A stretch of DNA of 64,000 nt from Rubrivivax sp. (GTDB taxonomy: Bacteria; Pseudomonadota; Gammaproteobacteria; Burkholderiales; Burkholderiaceae_C), in NCBI GenBank assembly GCA_027485165.1, contig JAIXRN010000006.1:1-64000 (forward strand), given 5' to 3'. The translations under genes were made by a program, and so were the position numbers. Positions 1-8,298 of the stretch are shown here, piece by piece. The number at the start of each line of letters is the position of its first letter. Positions within the stretch are counted from its first letter, which is position 1. The notes below the pieces were generated by a model, which was not told where the DNA came from, ran no database searches, and worked only from the letters and a program-made list of their open reading frames with translations.

Positions 1-507
<507 letters not shown>

Positions 508-765
508 ATGCAGGTCATCAGCGCTACAGATCTGGCGCGCAACACGCGCGCTGTCATCGACGAAGTTGTACGCACCGGCCAGCCGCTGGCGGTCGAACGC
601 AACCACGCCCTGGTGGCGCACATCAGCCCTGCGCCGCCGGCCATGACCGTGGCGCAAGCGCTGGCCGGGCTGCCGCCGCCTATGATGAATGCGGCCGACG
701 GCCAGCTTTGGCTTGAAGACAGCCGCAGCGGGCCAGCCAACGAACTGCGCGACCCGTGGGCGTAG
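508..765 (+). CDS. Type II TA antitoxin, Phd/YefM-like
   Basis: An 85-residue protein starting MQVISATDLARNTRAVIDEV, the typical N-terminal DNA-binding fold of Phd/YefM antitoxins, followed by GQPLAVERNHALVAHISP and a C-terminal toxin-wrapping tail. The ATG at 508 is preferred over the one at 493 because a GGGGG run lies just upstream of it. The stop overlaps the GTG start (756) of a PIN-toxin reading frame by ten bases, the usual antitoxin-toxin coupling. Since that toxin is broken, this antitoxin is probably an orphan, though it may still repress its own promoter. Confidence 0.72.
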   Translation: MQVISATDLARNTRAVIDEVVRTGQPLAVERNHALVAHISPAPPAMTVAQALAGLPPPMMNAADGQLWLEDSRSGPANELRDPWA

Positions 766-938
766 TCTTCGACAGTTGCATTTGGGTGGGCTTGGGCTCT
801 GGGCAACTGCAGGCAGTTGATGTGCAGCGGGTCGCCGGGGCGTCTACGCCCGTTTACACGTCCGTCATGTGGCGCTTCACGCCGTTGCGGACTGGCTGGT
901 CAGCGAAGGCGTTGCCGACGCTGGGCTGGAACATCTGA
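756..938 (+). pseudogene. Truncated PIN-domain toxin (VapC-like)
   Basis: Starts at a GTG overlapping the upstream antitoxin. The first 36 residues (VVFDSCIWVGLGSGQL, then PVYTSV) look like the N-terminus of a PIN-domain ribonuclease toxin, including the first catalytic aspartate. After about base 863 similarity to PIN proteins ends and the frame runs into unrelated sequence, stopping at 938. The central and C-terminal acidic residues are absent, so no nuclease can be made. It is read as a decayed toxin partner of the antitoxin at 508-765. Confidence 0.55.
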
Positions 939-953
939 ATGCTGCAGCGTCAA

Positions 954-1202
954 CTAAGGCGCGTCGGCCAGTTCCAGCCGACGCTCGATGCGTTCGACCC
1001 GGTCGCCTGTGCGGTCGAAGCTCACTTGAAGCTGCGCCATGGCGCTGGCCTGATGCCCGAGATGCTGCAGCGTGCTGCCCTGGCTGGCCTCAAGCGTGGC
1101 GAGCCGTTGCTTCACTTCCCGAATGTCTTCCTTCAGGCTGCCCAGATCCGAGCGAATCAATCGCAATTGTTCGAGAACAAGATCTTCAACGCCTGACGTC
1201 AT
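954..1202 (-). CDS. Small coiled-coil protein of unknown function
   Basis: An 82-residue protein beginning MTSGVEDLVLEQLRLIRSDL. Most of it is heptad-like: LGSLKEDIREVKQRLATLEA and DRVERIERRLELAD, so a helical, probably oligomeric coiled coil. The start at 1202 is chosen because GGAG sits seven bases upstream; a longer frame to 1244 lacks this. Short proteins of this type are commonly seen beside TA loci in proteobacteria, but no function is established. It lies between two PIN-toxin relics and on the opposite strand to them. Confidence 0.6.
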   Translation of the reverse strand: MTSGVEDLVLEQLRLIRSDLGSLKEDIREVKQRLATLEASQGSTLQHLGHQASAMAQLQVSFDRTGDRVERIERRLELADAP

Positions 1203-1341
1203 AGCAGCCTCCAAGGCAATGAACAGATGATATGCCGCAGACAACTGACGTCGACCAGGGTTGTTAGCGCAGTCACGGATGATGCGGTCTTGCTGTCCCC
1301 TTTCCTGCGGTGTGAACGCCGGTCAGGAGCCGCCTCTATGG

Positions 1342-1527
1342 GCTGTTGGGGTGGCGGTGGCGCTGGTGCAGCGCGCAGTGGGCCTTCAGCAACGGTGGGG
1401 CCTTGGCTTTCACGACGCGCTGGTGGTGGCCGGGGCGCTGGCGGCCGGTTGCACCCGGCTGCTGACAGAAGACCTGCAGCATGGCCAGCGCATCGAAACG
1501 CTGACGGTTGAAAACCCGTTTCGGTAG
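1342..1527 (+). pseudogene. C-terminal relic of a PIN-domain toxin
   Basis: The frame reads QQRWGLGFHDALVVAGALAA followed by GCTRLLTEDLQHGQRIE and a typical VENPF ending. This is the C-terminal third of a PIN toxin family whose members have WDALIVAAA and LLSEDLQHGQ motifs with the last catalytic acidic residues. Nothing upstream in this frame resembles the N-terminal half and no start codon with a ribosome binding site is present. It seems to belong to a different PIN subfamily from the fragment at 756, so it is treated as a separate relic. Confidence 0.55.
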
Positions 1528-1684
1528 CGCATAACGCAGCGGCCCGGGTTCGGGCGTCTGGCTTCAACGGTCACCCCGGCAGGGGCATGCGGGGCCGCCA
1601 GCACGCCGCCATGGGAAACCAGGTCAGGTACTTGCTGTGGTGGCTAAGTCTGTCTAGCCTTGGTCAAAATCACTTGGGGGCAGC

Positions 1685-1921
1685 ATGGAAAGCGTGAACA
1701 TTTACGACGCCAAGACCCGCCTGTCGCAGTTGGTCGACCAGGCAGCCGCGGGGCAAGACGTGGTGGTCTGCCGCAATGGCAAGCCGCTCGCACGCATCAC
1801 GCGCCTGCAAGAGCCCAAACCCGGCGTCCGGTTTGGCGTGCTGCAGGGTGTATTTCAGGTGCCTGCCGATTTCGACGCGCCTTTGCCGCCCAGTGCTCTG
1901 GCCTCTTTTGAAGGCCCCTGA
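1685..1921 (+). CDS. Type II TA antitoxin, Phd/YefM family
   Basis: A 78-residue antitoxin: MESVNIYDAKTRLSQLVDQA is the classic Phd/YefM start, followed by GQDVVVCRNGKPLARITRL and a C-terminal segment ending SALASFEGP. A strong GGGGG ribosome binding site precedes the ATG. Its stop overlaps the start of the adjacent PIN toxin as TGATG at 1919-1923, so the pair was translationally coupled. The toxin is frameshifted and carries a catalytic substitution, so this antitoxin may no longer have a functional target here. Confidence 0.8.
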   Translation: MESVNIYDAKTRLSQLVDQAAAGQDVVVCRNGKPLARITRLQEPKPGVRFGVLQGVFQVPADFDAPLPPSALASFEGP

Positions 1922-2297
1922 TGCGGCTACTGCTGGACACGCACATTTTTTGTGGGTGGTCGCGGGCTCTGACCAGCTGAAGCCAGCTGCGCGGTACCAC
2001 ATCCAGACGGCTGACGCTGTCTACGTGTCTGCAGCTTCCATCTGGAAAGTTGCCATCAAGGCACGGCTGGGCAAGATACAAGTCGACCCCTTGCAGCTGG
2101 CTGCCGCTGTTCAGCCCAGCGGTTTCATCGAACTGCCGGTGAACGCCTTGCACGCCGCAGGTGTAGCCAGCTTGCCGCTGCATCACGCAGACCCGTTCGA
2201 CCGGTTGCTGGTGGCACAGGCGCTGGCTGAACCCTTGAAGCTGCTGACAGCCGACAGCGCGCTGGCAGCGTATTCAGATCTGGTGATCGTGGTTTAG
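1921..2297 (+). pseudogene. Frameshifted PIN-domain toxin (VapC family)
   Basis: Translation from the ATG at 1921 gives MRLLLDTHIF and then hits a stop after nine more codons. In the next frame the protein resumes as FLWVVAGSDQL and continues to a normal C-terminus (DPFDRLLVAQALAEPLKLLT, ending DLVIVV). The switch falls at a run of six T at 1945-1950; one extra T would restore a single frame. In addition, the usual SIWE motif reads SIWK, so a conserved acidic active-site residue is a lysine. Either this is a real inactivated toxin or the frameshift is a sequencing error; the substitution favours real decay. Confidence 0.72.
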
Positions 2298-2319
2298 GCC
2301 CGCCGCAACCACGCCCCAA

Positions 2320-2529
2320 AACGGCCAGTGGGCGGCTTCCGGCTATTTGCCAGTCGGGGGTCGCCCGTCACCAATACCGCCATCGATGCCTTGCGCGACA
2401 CGGAAGGCGCGTAGCGTATGCGTGCGCTGCTGGGTGAATGTCCTCATCGCCTTGCTGGACACGGCTCATATCGGCCACGCCAGGGGCTGCTAACGGAACA
2501 CCTGGTAGCGCTGTGGCAAGCCGGCTAAA
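2320..2529 (+). pseudogene. Decayed VapB-VapC-like pair (short relics)
   Basis: Bases 2320-2414 read GGFRLFASRGSPVTNT then AIDALRDTEGA and a stop, like the tail of small VapB antitoxins that end in VTNELIDRLREE-type sequence. Right after, 2430-2492 reads WVNVLIALLDTAHIGHARG, the N-terminus of a PIN toxin (DVNVLIALLD), then a stop; a last piece in another frame reads LLTEHLVALWQAG. The order antitoxin tail, toxin head, toxin tail fits a TA pair that lost its middle. Each piece is short, so this is a tentative call. Confidence 0.35.
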
Positions 2530-2626
2530 CCAGACGGCGTTGTTGCAGGTAAGCCGCGCAAGCATCACCCAGCCAGTCTTCGGCCGGGTGTTGCGGCGGC
2601 CCCAGGCGGTGGGCCTGCGGGTTCAT
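2525..2626 (-). CDS. Short ORF coupled to the MNT gene; possible truncated partner
   Basis: A 33-residue frame starting MNPQAHRLGPPQHPAEDWLG whose ATG overlaps the stop of the upstream nucleotidyltransferase as ATGA. In MNT-type modules the coupled downstream gene usually encodes a HEPN protein of over 100 residues. This product is far too short and has no visible HEPN motif, so it may be the stump of a lost partner or a chance frame. Confidence 0.25.
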   Translation of the reverse strand: MNPQAHRLGPPQHPAEDWLGDACAAYLQQRRLV

Positions 2627-2925
2627 GTCAGTGGCACACCCTGCTGCTGGGCAACGCGGTGCACCGTGTCTTGCACCGTGTTGGGCGCCAGCAGCAGCAC
2701 GTCGACCTTGCGGTCGCCCAGGGCCAGCTGCACGCGCGCCGTGACGCGCGCCGCCAGCCAGGCGGGGCTTTCTACGGCTTGGGGCACTTCCAGCAGCAGG
2801 TCGATGTCGCCCCCACAGGCCTGGTCGTCCAGCCTGGACCCGAACAGGGTCACGCGCACTTCGCTGCCCAGCACGGCCCGGGCGGCGGCCACGATGGCTT
2901 CGGTTTGAAGTGGGCTCAAGCGCAT
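2623..2925 (-). CDS. Minimal nucleotidyltransferase (MNT) domain protein
   Basis: A 100-residue protein with the polymerase-beta-like nucleotidyltransferase core: VRVTLFGSRLDDQACGGDID holds the GS motif and the D-I-D metal-binding pair, and KVDVLLLA is the third-strand aspartate region. Proteins of this size are usually the antitoxin half of MNT-HEPN modules and act by adding AMP to the HEPN toxin. No recognisable HEPN gene follows; only a 33-codon frame overlaps its stop. The ATG at 2925 lacks a clear ribosome binding site. Confidence 0.72.
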   Translation of the reverse strand: MRLSPLQTEAIVAAARAVLGSEVRVTLFGSRLDDQACGGDIDLLLEVPQAVESPAWLAARVTARVQLALGDRKVDVLLLAPNTVQDTVHRVAQQQGVPLT

Positions 2926-3090
2926 GGGCGGGATGGTACGGCAGCGTGTGCCGCACAGCGCCGGGGCCGGCACCCAACGGGTCTCTGTCGGCGGGGCGGC
3001 TGGCGGGTTTGAATCCCGCCTTTGTGGTGCTTGTCGCTTCGCCCGGCCCGGTTTCAACATCTGCGTGTTGCACAACACCGGGGCCTGCAC

Positions 3091-4521
3091 GTGTCCGAAC
3101 CCTACCACTTCACCCACCACGGCGCCGTGCGCGGCGTCACCGGTTCCTGCCACCAGCTTCACCTGGCCGACGGGCGCAGCCTGCTGGTGGACATCGGCCT
3201 GTTCCAGGGCGCTGAAACGTCGCCAGATGGCGCCAGCGCGCAGCAGCTGGAAGTGACGTTTTCGCTGCAGGGCGTGGTGGCGTTGGTGGTCACGCATGTG
3301 CACATCGACCACGTGGGGCGGCTGCCCTATCTGCTGGCGGCGGGCTTTACCGGGCCCATCCTGTGCAGCCAGGCTTCGGCGCACCTGCTGCCTATGGTGC
3401 TGGAAGACGCGCTGAAGGTGGGCTTCACGCGCGACGCCGGGCTGGTGGCGCGCGTGCTGGCGCAGCTGCAGCGGCAGATCGTGCCCCTGCATTACAAGCA
3501 GTGGCATGCCTTGCCGGCGGGCGCCGCCGGGGCGCCGGCCTGGCGGCTGCGGCTGCAGGGGGCGGGGCACATCCTGGGGTCGGCCTATGTGGAAATCGAC
3601 ATCGGGCAGGGCGCCAGCGCGCAGCGCGTGGTGTTCAGCGGCGACCTGGGCGCGCCCTACACGCCGCTGCTGCCCGCGCCGCAGCCGCCGCAGGCCGCCG
3701 ACGTGGTGGTGCTGGAAAGCACCTACGGCGACCGCGTGCACGAAGCGCGCAAGACGCGCCGCCAGCGGCTGCAGGCGCTGTGCGAACACGCCTTTGGCAA
3801 CGGGGGCACGGTGCTCATCCCGGCCTTCAGCATCGGCCGCACGCAGGAACTGCTGTGCGAACTGGAAGACATCATCCACCGCAACCGCCAGCGCCCTGCG
3901 GCGCCGGGGGTGAACTGGCGCGACATCACCATCGTGGTCGACTCACCCCTGGCGGCTGACTTCACGGCCGGCTACAGCAAGCTGAAGGCGCACTGGGACG
4001 ATGAAGCCCGTAGCCAGGCCGCCAACGGCCGCCACCCGCTGGACTTCGCGCAGGTGAAGACGGTGGGCCCGCACGAACTGCACATGAAAGTGGTGCAGCT
4101 GCTGGCCACTAGCGGGCAGCCGGCCATCGTCATCGCCGCCAGCGGCATGTGCAGCGGCGGGCGCATCGTGAACTACCTGAAGGCCATGCTGGGCGACGCG
4201 CGGCACGACATCCTGTTCTGCGGCTACCAGGCCGCGGGCACGCCGGGGCGCGCCATCCAGGCCTGCAAGCCCGGCGGCACGGTGCGGCTGGACGGCCAAG
4301 ACATCGCGGTGCGCGCGAAGGTGCACACGCTGTCGGGCTATTCGGCCCACGCCGACCAGGCCGACCTGCTGAACTTCGTCACCCGCATCGGTGCCGGCCA
4401 GGGCCCCGCCCACCGCGCGCTGCGCCAGGTGCGGCTGGTGCACGGCGACGCCGGCGCCAAGGCCACGCTGGCCCGGCTGGTGCGGCAGCGGCTGCCGGGG
4501 GTGGATGTGGTGGTGCCGTAA
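3091..4521 (+). CDS. MBL-fold / beta-CASP metallo-hydrolase (RNA-processing type)
   Basis: A 476-residue protein of the metallo-beta-lactamase fold. The zinc signature HVHIDH is at residues 69-74, the insert with PAFSIGRTQELL and VDSPLA is typical of the beta-CASP domain, and SGYSAHADQADLL is the C-terminal histidine motif. Relatives are ribonucleases of the CPSF73/RNase J-like group (YSH1-type) found widely in bacteria. The start is set at a GTG (3091) preceded by GGGG; the frame is open further up but has no better start. It stands alone ahead of the exopolysaccharide block, and a role in RNA processing is inferred from the family only. Confidence 0.82.
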   Translation: MSEPYHFTHHGAVRGVTGSCHQLHLADGRSLLVDIGLFQGAETSPDGASAQQLEVTFSLQGVVALVVTHVHIDHVGRLPYLLAAGFTGPILCSQASAHLLPMVLEDALKVGFTRDAGLVARVLAQLQRQIVPLHYKQWHALPAGAAGAPAWRLRLQGAGHILGSAYVEIDIGQGASAQRVVFSGDLGAPYTPLLPAPQPPQAADVVVLESTYGDRVHEARKTRRQRLQALCEHAFGNGGTVLIPAFSIGRTQELLCELEDIIHRNRQRPAAPGVNWRDITIVVDSPLAADFTAGYSKLKAHWDDEARSQAANGRHPLDFAQVKTVGPHELHMKVVQLLATSGQPAIVIAASGMCSGGRIVNYLKAMLGDARHDILFCGYQAAGTPGRAIQACKPGGTVRLDGQDIAVRAKVHTLSGYSAHADQADLLNFVTRIGAGQGPAHRALRQVRLVHGDAGAKATLARLVRQRLPGVDVVVP

Positions 4522-4562
4522 GCGCTGTGCGCTTTTGCGCGTTTACCCCCGCTTGTGCGGGG
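4521..4562 (+). terminator. Weak stem-loops after the MBL gene
   Basis: Two small hairpins follow the stop: agcgc-tgt-gcgct then TTTT (4521-4537), and ccccgc-ttgt-gcgggg (4547-4562). Both are short, so termination is only possible. Confidence 0.3.
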
Positions 4563-4622
4563 CATGCGTCTTGCGCTAGCCATGCACCCGCATGAACCGG
4601 GGGGCACCTGACTTTGCAAGCG

Positions 4623-4638
4623 TGGCACCATGTTGGCT
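4623..4638 (+). promoter_or_regulatory. Putative sigma54 (RpoN) -24/-12 promoter for the EPS genes
   Basis: The sequence TGGCACCATGTTGGCT matches the sigma54 consensus TGGCAC-N5-TTGC(A/T) at all positions but one, with the obligatory GG and GC exactly 12 bases apart. It lies 83 bases upstream of the preferred ATG (4721) of the EPS kinase gene. PEP-CTERM/exosortase loci in related bacteria are often served by the sigma54-dependent PrsK/PrsR system, which fits. No activator binding site was identified. Confidence 0.55.
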
Positions 4639-4720
4639 CAGGGACCCGTTGGTGCGCAGGACGCGCGCACCGGGGTACAGCACACAACACGACGTCCGGC
4701 AGCCGCCCACCCACAAGACC

Positions 4721-7030
4721 ATGAGCCTTCCCGTCCCCGCGCAGCCGCAAGCTTTGCAGCCCCAGTCGGCCCAGGCCCTGGCGGCGCCGCAGCCGCCCGT
4801 TTTTGCCCCGCTGGGCTTTTCGGTGTCGGCTGAACAGAAGCTGGAGCTGCTGGAATACTGGCGCAGCATCACCAAGCGCAAGTGGGCCATCCTGGGGTTG
4901 GCCTTGGTGGTGGCGGTGCTGGCTGCGGTGGTGGCCTATGCGCTGACCCCCGTCTACAAGAGCACCGCCACGGTGCTGATCGAAGCCGGCAAGGTGAAGG
5001 TGCTGTCGATCGAAGACGTTTACACCAACAGCCAGCAGCGCGAGCACTACCAGACGCAGGTTGAACTGCTGAAGTCGCGCGAAGTGGCAGAACGCGTGGT
5101 GAAGGCGCTGAAGCTGTATGAACACCCGGAATTCGACCCCCGCAAGGCCACCCCTGGCCTGCGCCAGAAGCTGGCATCGATGTTGGGCATGGGGGAAGTC
5201 AACAGCCAGCTGACCGAAGCCGACGCCATGCAGGCGGCTACCAAGGCGCTGATGGCTGGCATTTCTGTCGAGCCCGTTCGCCTGAGCCAGCTGGTGCGCG
5301 TCAGCTTCGAGTCGCCCGACGCAGCCCTGGCTGCTGCCGTGGCCAATGCGGTGGCGGCTGAATACATCGATTCCGACCGTGATTCGCGCTTCAAGCTGAC
5401 GCAAGACGTCAGCACCTTCCTGCAGGAACGCCTGTCGACGCTGCGCAGCAAGCTGATGCAGTCTGAACAGGCACTGCAGGCCTATCGCGAACAGAAAGGC
5501 ATCGTCAGCCTGGGCGGGTCGGCACAGGCCGTGACCAGCCGGCAGATCGACGAAACGTCCAAGGGCCTGGCCGAAGCCCGTGCCCGCCGTGCCGCGCTGG
5601 AGGCCGCCTACGACCAGGCCCGCGTGGCCGCGCCGGGCAGCCTGGCCGAGATCCCGGTGGTGGCGCGCGACCCCATCGTGGCTGACACGCTGCGCCTGCG
5701 CAACAACGCCCAACGCAACCTGCAGACCCTGCAGGAAACCCTGGGCGCCGAGCATTACAAGGTCATCCAGGCGCAGGGCGAGCTGAACGAACTCAACCGC
5801 GTCTTGAAGCTGCAGAGCGAAACCGTCGTCGCCAGCCTGAAGCGCGAATTCGAAGCCGCGCGCGAAACCGAAGCCGCGCTCGACCGTGTGCTGGGCGCTG
5901 CCACGGGCACGGTGCAAACCGTCAACCGCGAAGAATTCCAGCTGAATGTGCTGGAACGCGAAGCCGCCAGCAACCGGCAGATCTACGACATGTTCATGTC
6001 GCGCGCCAAGGAAACCAACCTGGCGGGCGACGTGCAGGCCGCCGTGGCGCGCGTGGTGGACCGCGCCGTGACGCCCACGGTGCCGGTACGCCCTGCCAAA
6101 GGCCAGATCGTGGTGGTGGCTGCTGTGCTGGCGTTGTTCCTGGGGGCGATGGCTTCACTGCTGATGGACCGCCTGGACAACACGCTGAAGGGTGGCGACG
6201 ACGCCGAACAGCGCCTGCAGCTGCCGGTGCTGACGGCGCTGCCGATGGTGGAAGCACACGACCGGCCGCACATGGCGCGCATGTTCATCGACGAAAGCCA
6301 TTCGCACTACGCCGAAGGCATCCGCACCGCGCGTACGGGCGTGTTGCTGTCTAACCTGGACATGCCGCACAAGATTCTGCTGGTGACGTCCACCCTGCCG
6401 GGCGAGGGCAAGACGACGGTGTCGATCAACCTGGCGCTGGCGCATGCGCAGACCAAGACCACGCTGCTGATCGACGCCGACATGCGGCGTTCGCAGGCCG
6501 GCAAGGCGCTGGGCATCACGGGCGGCGTGAAGGGCCTGACCAACCTGGTGGCCGGGGACGCCAACATCGACGAATGCGTGGTGGCCCTGAAGGACACCAA
6601 GCTCTTGGTGCTGCCCGTGGGCGACCTGCCGCCCAACCCGCTGGAACTGCTGCTGTCGCAGAAATTCAAGGATGTGCTGGCGCAGCTGAGCGAACGCTTC
6701 GAGATGGTGATCATCGACTCGCCGCCGGTTGAACTGGTGTCTGAAGCGCTGGTGCTGGCCCCGATGGCCACCAGCGTGGCCTTCGTCGTAAAGGCCATGT
6801 CCACCCCGGCGCCGCTGGCGCGCAAGAGCATCACCCGGCTGCAGCGTGCGGGCGGCAACATCCTGGGCCTGGTGGTGAACCAGCTCGACTTCCAGCATGC
6901 GCAACGCTACTACGGCGAATATGGCGGCTACGGCAGCTATGGTGGCTATGGCAGCTACACCGCCGCGCCGCAGATCGGCACGGCCAAGGGCGCCAAGGCC
7001 GGCGCCGTCGTGCAAGACACCACCAGCTGA
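4721..7030 (+). CDS. Exopolysaccharide chain-length determinant fused to tyrosine autokinase (BY-kinase)
   Basis: A 769-residue inner-membrane protein of the Wzc/GumC-ExoP type. Residues about 45-480 are the Wzz part, with a first membrane segment near residues 60-80, a long periplasmic coiled-coil region and a second segment at about 461-483. The cytoplasmic kinase follows: Walker A LPGEGKTTV near 559, Walker A' LLIDADMRRS and Walker B MVIIDSPPVEL. The C-terminus carries a tyrosine cluster (YYGEYGGYGSYGGYGSY), the expected autophosphorylation tail. It controls polymer length and export. The ATG at 4721 is preferred because the longer frame (from 4592) would place the sigma54-like promoter inside the gene. 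Confidence 0.9.
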   Translation: MSLPVPAQPQALQPQSAQALAAPQPPVFAPLGFSVSAEQKLELLEYWRSITKRKWAILGLALVVAVLAAVVAYALTPVYKSTATVLIEAGKVKVLSIEDVYTNSQQREHYQTQVELLKSREVAERVVKALKLYEHPEFDPRKATPGLRQKLASMLGMGEVNSQLTEADAMQAATKALMAGISVEPVRLSQLVRVSFESPDAALAAAVANAVAAEYIDSDRDSRFKLTQDVSTFLQERLSTLRSKLMQSEQALQAYREQKGIVSLGGSAQAVTSRQIDETSKGLAEARARRAALEAAYDQARVAAPGSLAEIPVVARDPIVADTLRLRNNAQRNLQTLQETLGAEHYKVIQAQGELNELNRVLKLQSETVVASLKREFEAARETEAALDRVLGAATGTVQTVNREEFQLNVLEREAASNRQIYDMFMSRAKETNLAGDVQAAVARVVDRAVTPTVPVRPAKGQIVVVAAVLALFLGAMASLLMDRLDNTLKGGDDAEQRLQLPVLTALPMVEAHDRPHMARMFIDESHSHYAEGIRTARTGVLLSNLDMPHKILLVTSTLPGEGKTTVSINLALAHAQTKTTLLIDADMRRSQAGKALGITGGVKGLTNLVAGDANIDECVVALKDTKLLVLPVGDLPPNPLELLLSQKFKDVLAQLSERFEMVIIDSPPVELVSEALVLAPMATSVAFVVKAMSTPAPLARKSITRLQRAGGNILGLVVNQLDFQHAQRYYGEYGGYGSYGGYGSYTAAPQIGTAKGAKAGAVVQDTTS

Positions 7031-7048
7031 AGCCGAGCAGACCGCCAC

Positions 7049-7837
7049 GTGATCGACATCCACTGCCACCTGCTGCCCGGCATCGACGACGGCCCGCCGA
7101 CCGTCGAAGCGGCCCTGGCCCTGGCCCAGGCCCTGGTGGACGACGGCGTGACCCAGGTGGTGTGCACGCCGCACGTCTTCCCCGGCCGGTTTGAAAACTG
7201 GCGCAGCAACATCGCTGAAGAGCATGCGCGTTTTGCCGATGTGCTGCAGGCGAACGGCATCGCGCTGCAGCTGCTGTGGGGCGGCGAGGTACGCCTGACG
7301 CCCGAAGTGCTGGAACTGATGGCGCGCCAGGAACTGCCCTTCATGGGAGAAGTCAGCGGCTTCCGCACTCTGTTGCTGGAAATGCCCGACGGCCAGGTGC
7401 CCCTGGGCGCCCTGAATTTCGTGCGGCGGCTGTTGTCGCAGCGCGTGCGGCCCATCATCGTGCACCCTGAACGTAACCGCGGGGTGATGGAAAAGATCGA
7501 CCGTCTTCGGCCCCTGGTGGAAGAGGGCTGCTACGTGCAGCTGACGGCGGGTTCGCTGGTGGGCCAGTTTGGTGAACGCGCACAGGCCACGGCGGCCGAA
7601 CTGGTGCAGCGCAACTGGGCGCATGCGGTGGCCAGCGATGCCCACAACCTGGCAGGGCGGCGGCCGCGCATGCGCGATGCGGCGGCCTGGCTGACGCAGC
7701 ATTACGGGGCTTCCACCACCCGCGAACTGACCTTGCTGGGCCCCGCGGGCCTGTGCAGCATGAATGCCGCAGTGAACCAGGCACCGCCCGTGCAGGGCTT
7801 GCCCCGAGCCGGTGCGCAGCCCGGCAGGGCACCGTAA
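7049..7837 (+). CDS. PHP-type tyrosine-protein phosphatase (CpsB/CapC family)
   Basis: A 262-residue PHP-fold phosphatase that would remove phosphate from the tyrosine cluster of the kinase encoded just upstream. The metal-binding motifs are all present: DIHCHLLPGIDDG at the N-terminus, CTPH, VHPERN and ASDAHN. It starts with GTG 18 bases after the kinase stop, so the two are almost certainly one transcript. Kinase/phosphatase cycling of this sort regulates polysaccharide assembly in Gram-positive and many Gram-negative systems. The last 30 residues, after the core fold, are proline-rich and low in complexity. Confidence 0.87.
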   Translation: MIDIHCHLLPGIDDGPPTVEAALALAQALVDDGVTQVVCTPHVFPGRFENWRSNIAEEHARFADVLQANGIALQLLWGGEVRLTPEVLELMARQELPFMGEVSGFRTLLLEMPDGQVPLGALNFVRRLLSQRVRPIIVHPERNRGVMEKIDRLRPLVEEGCYVQLTAGSLVGQFGERAQATAAELVQRNWAHAVASDAHNLAGRRPRMRDAAAWLTQHYGASTTRELTLLGPAGLCSMNAAVNQAPPVQGLPRAGAQPGRAP

Positions 7838-7980
7838 TGGTGCGCTGCGGTGTGGCTTCGGGAGATGAACGTTCCGCAGGGTTTTCTTTTGCTCGGGCAG
7901 GGGCAGCACCACCGATACCGGTGGTTGCTGCCTTGGCTTGAACGCTGATAGAGTCACCGCAAATGTCCAGGGAGCTTGCT

Positions 7981-8190
7981 ATGTCGAAATTGCTGTTTGT
8001 CCGTACCGCGCTGTTCGTGAGCATGGGCGTGATGGTTTCAGCGGCTGGCGCCGCCACCGTGACCCGCACCGCAGCGCCCGCCGCCGCGGCGGAAAAGGCC
8101 CAGGCTGCTGTGGCCACCGCTACGCCGGTTGACCGCGGCATCATCCAGCCGCCGGTGCGCCCGCCGGTGCGCCCGCCTAGCCGCGGTTGA
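7981..8190 (+). CDS. Small secreted proline-rich protein in the EPS cluster
   Basis: A 69-residue protein not recognised as a known family. The ATG at 7981 has a good AGGGAG ribosome binding site six bases upstream. MSKLLFVRTALFVSMGVMVS followed by AAGAA is a clear signal peptide. The mature part is Ala/Thr-rich and ends in a repeat, IQPPVRPPVRPPSRG, produced by a 12-base duplication (ccgccggtgcgc). Its position between the phosphatase and the polymerase suggests a cell-envelope or EPS accessory role, which is inference. A hairpin follows immediately. Confidence 0.55.
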   Translation: MSKLLFVRTALFVSMGVMVSAAGAATVTRTAAPAAAAEKAQAAVATATPVDRGIIQPPVRPPVRPPSRG

Positions 8191-8196
8191 CAGCCT

Positions 8197-8216
8197 GAAG
8201 CGCCCCGGGGCGCTTC
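8197..8216 (+). terminator. Perfect palindromic hairpin after the small secreted protein
   Basis: gaagcgccccggggcgcttc is a perfect 20-base palindrome starting seven bases after the stop codon and followed by ttcttc. It has no true T-run, so it may stabilise mRNA or terminate partially. Confidence 0.45.
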
Positions 8217-8261
8217 TTCACCACCACCCTGCACTGGCTGACAGCAGCAGGGGACATACAG

Positions 8262-8298
8262 GCCGGCCCGCCTGCGCGCAGGGGCCGGCTTTCTGCTT
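8262..8298 (+). terminator. Strong GC hairpin with T-rich tail ahead of the polymerase gene
   Basis: gccggccc (8262-8269) pairs with gggccggc (8282-8289), with an inner palindrome cctgcgcgcagg extending the stem, followed by tttctgcttt. It lies only 16-25 bases upstream of the next ATG, so it could terminate the upstream transcript or attenuate expression of the polymerase gene. Confidence 0.5.

Noticed and set aside
2368..2568. Minus-strand frame as a HEPN partner for the MNT gene at 2623
   Set aside because: The translation has no HEPN features and its position overlaps PIN-toxin-like fragments on the plus strand.
4592..4720. Upstream extension of the EPS kinase (start at 4592 instead of 4721)
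   Set aside because: It would place the sigma54-like promoter within the coding region and adds no conserved sequence.
6155..7957. 600-codon minus-strand frame opposite the EPS kinase and phosphatase genes
   Set aside because: Shadow of two confirmed genes; His/Gln/Arg-rich with no family motif.
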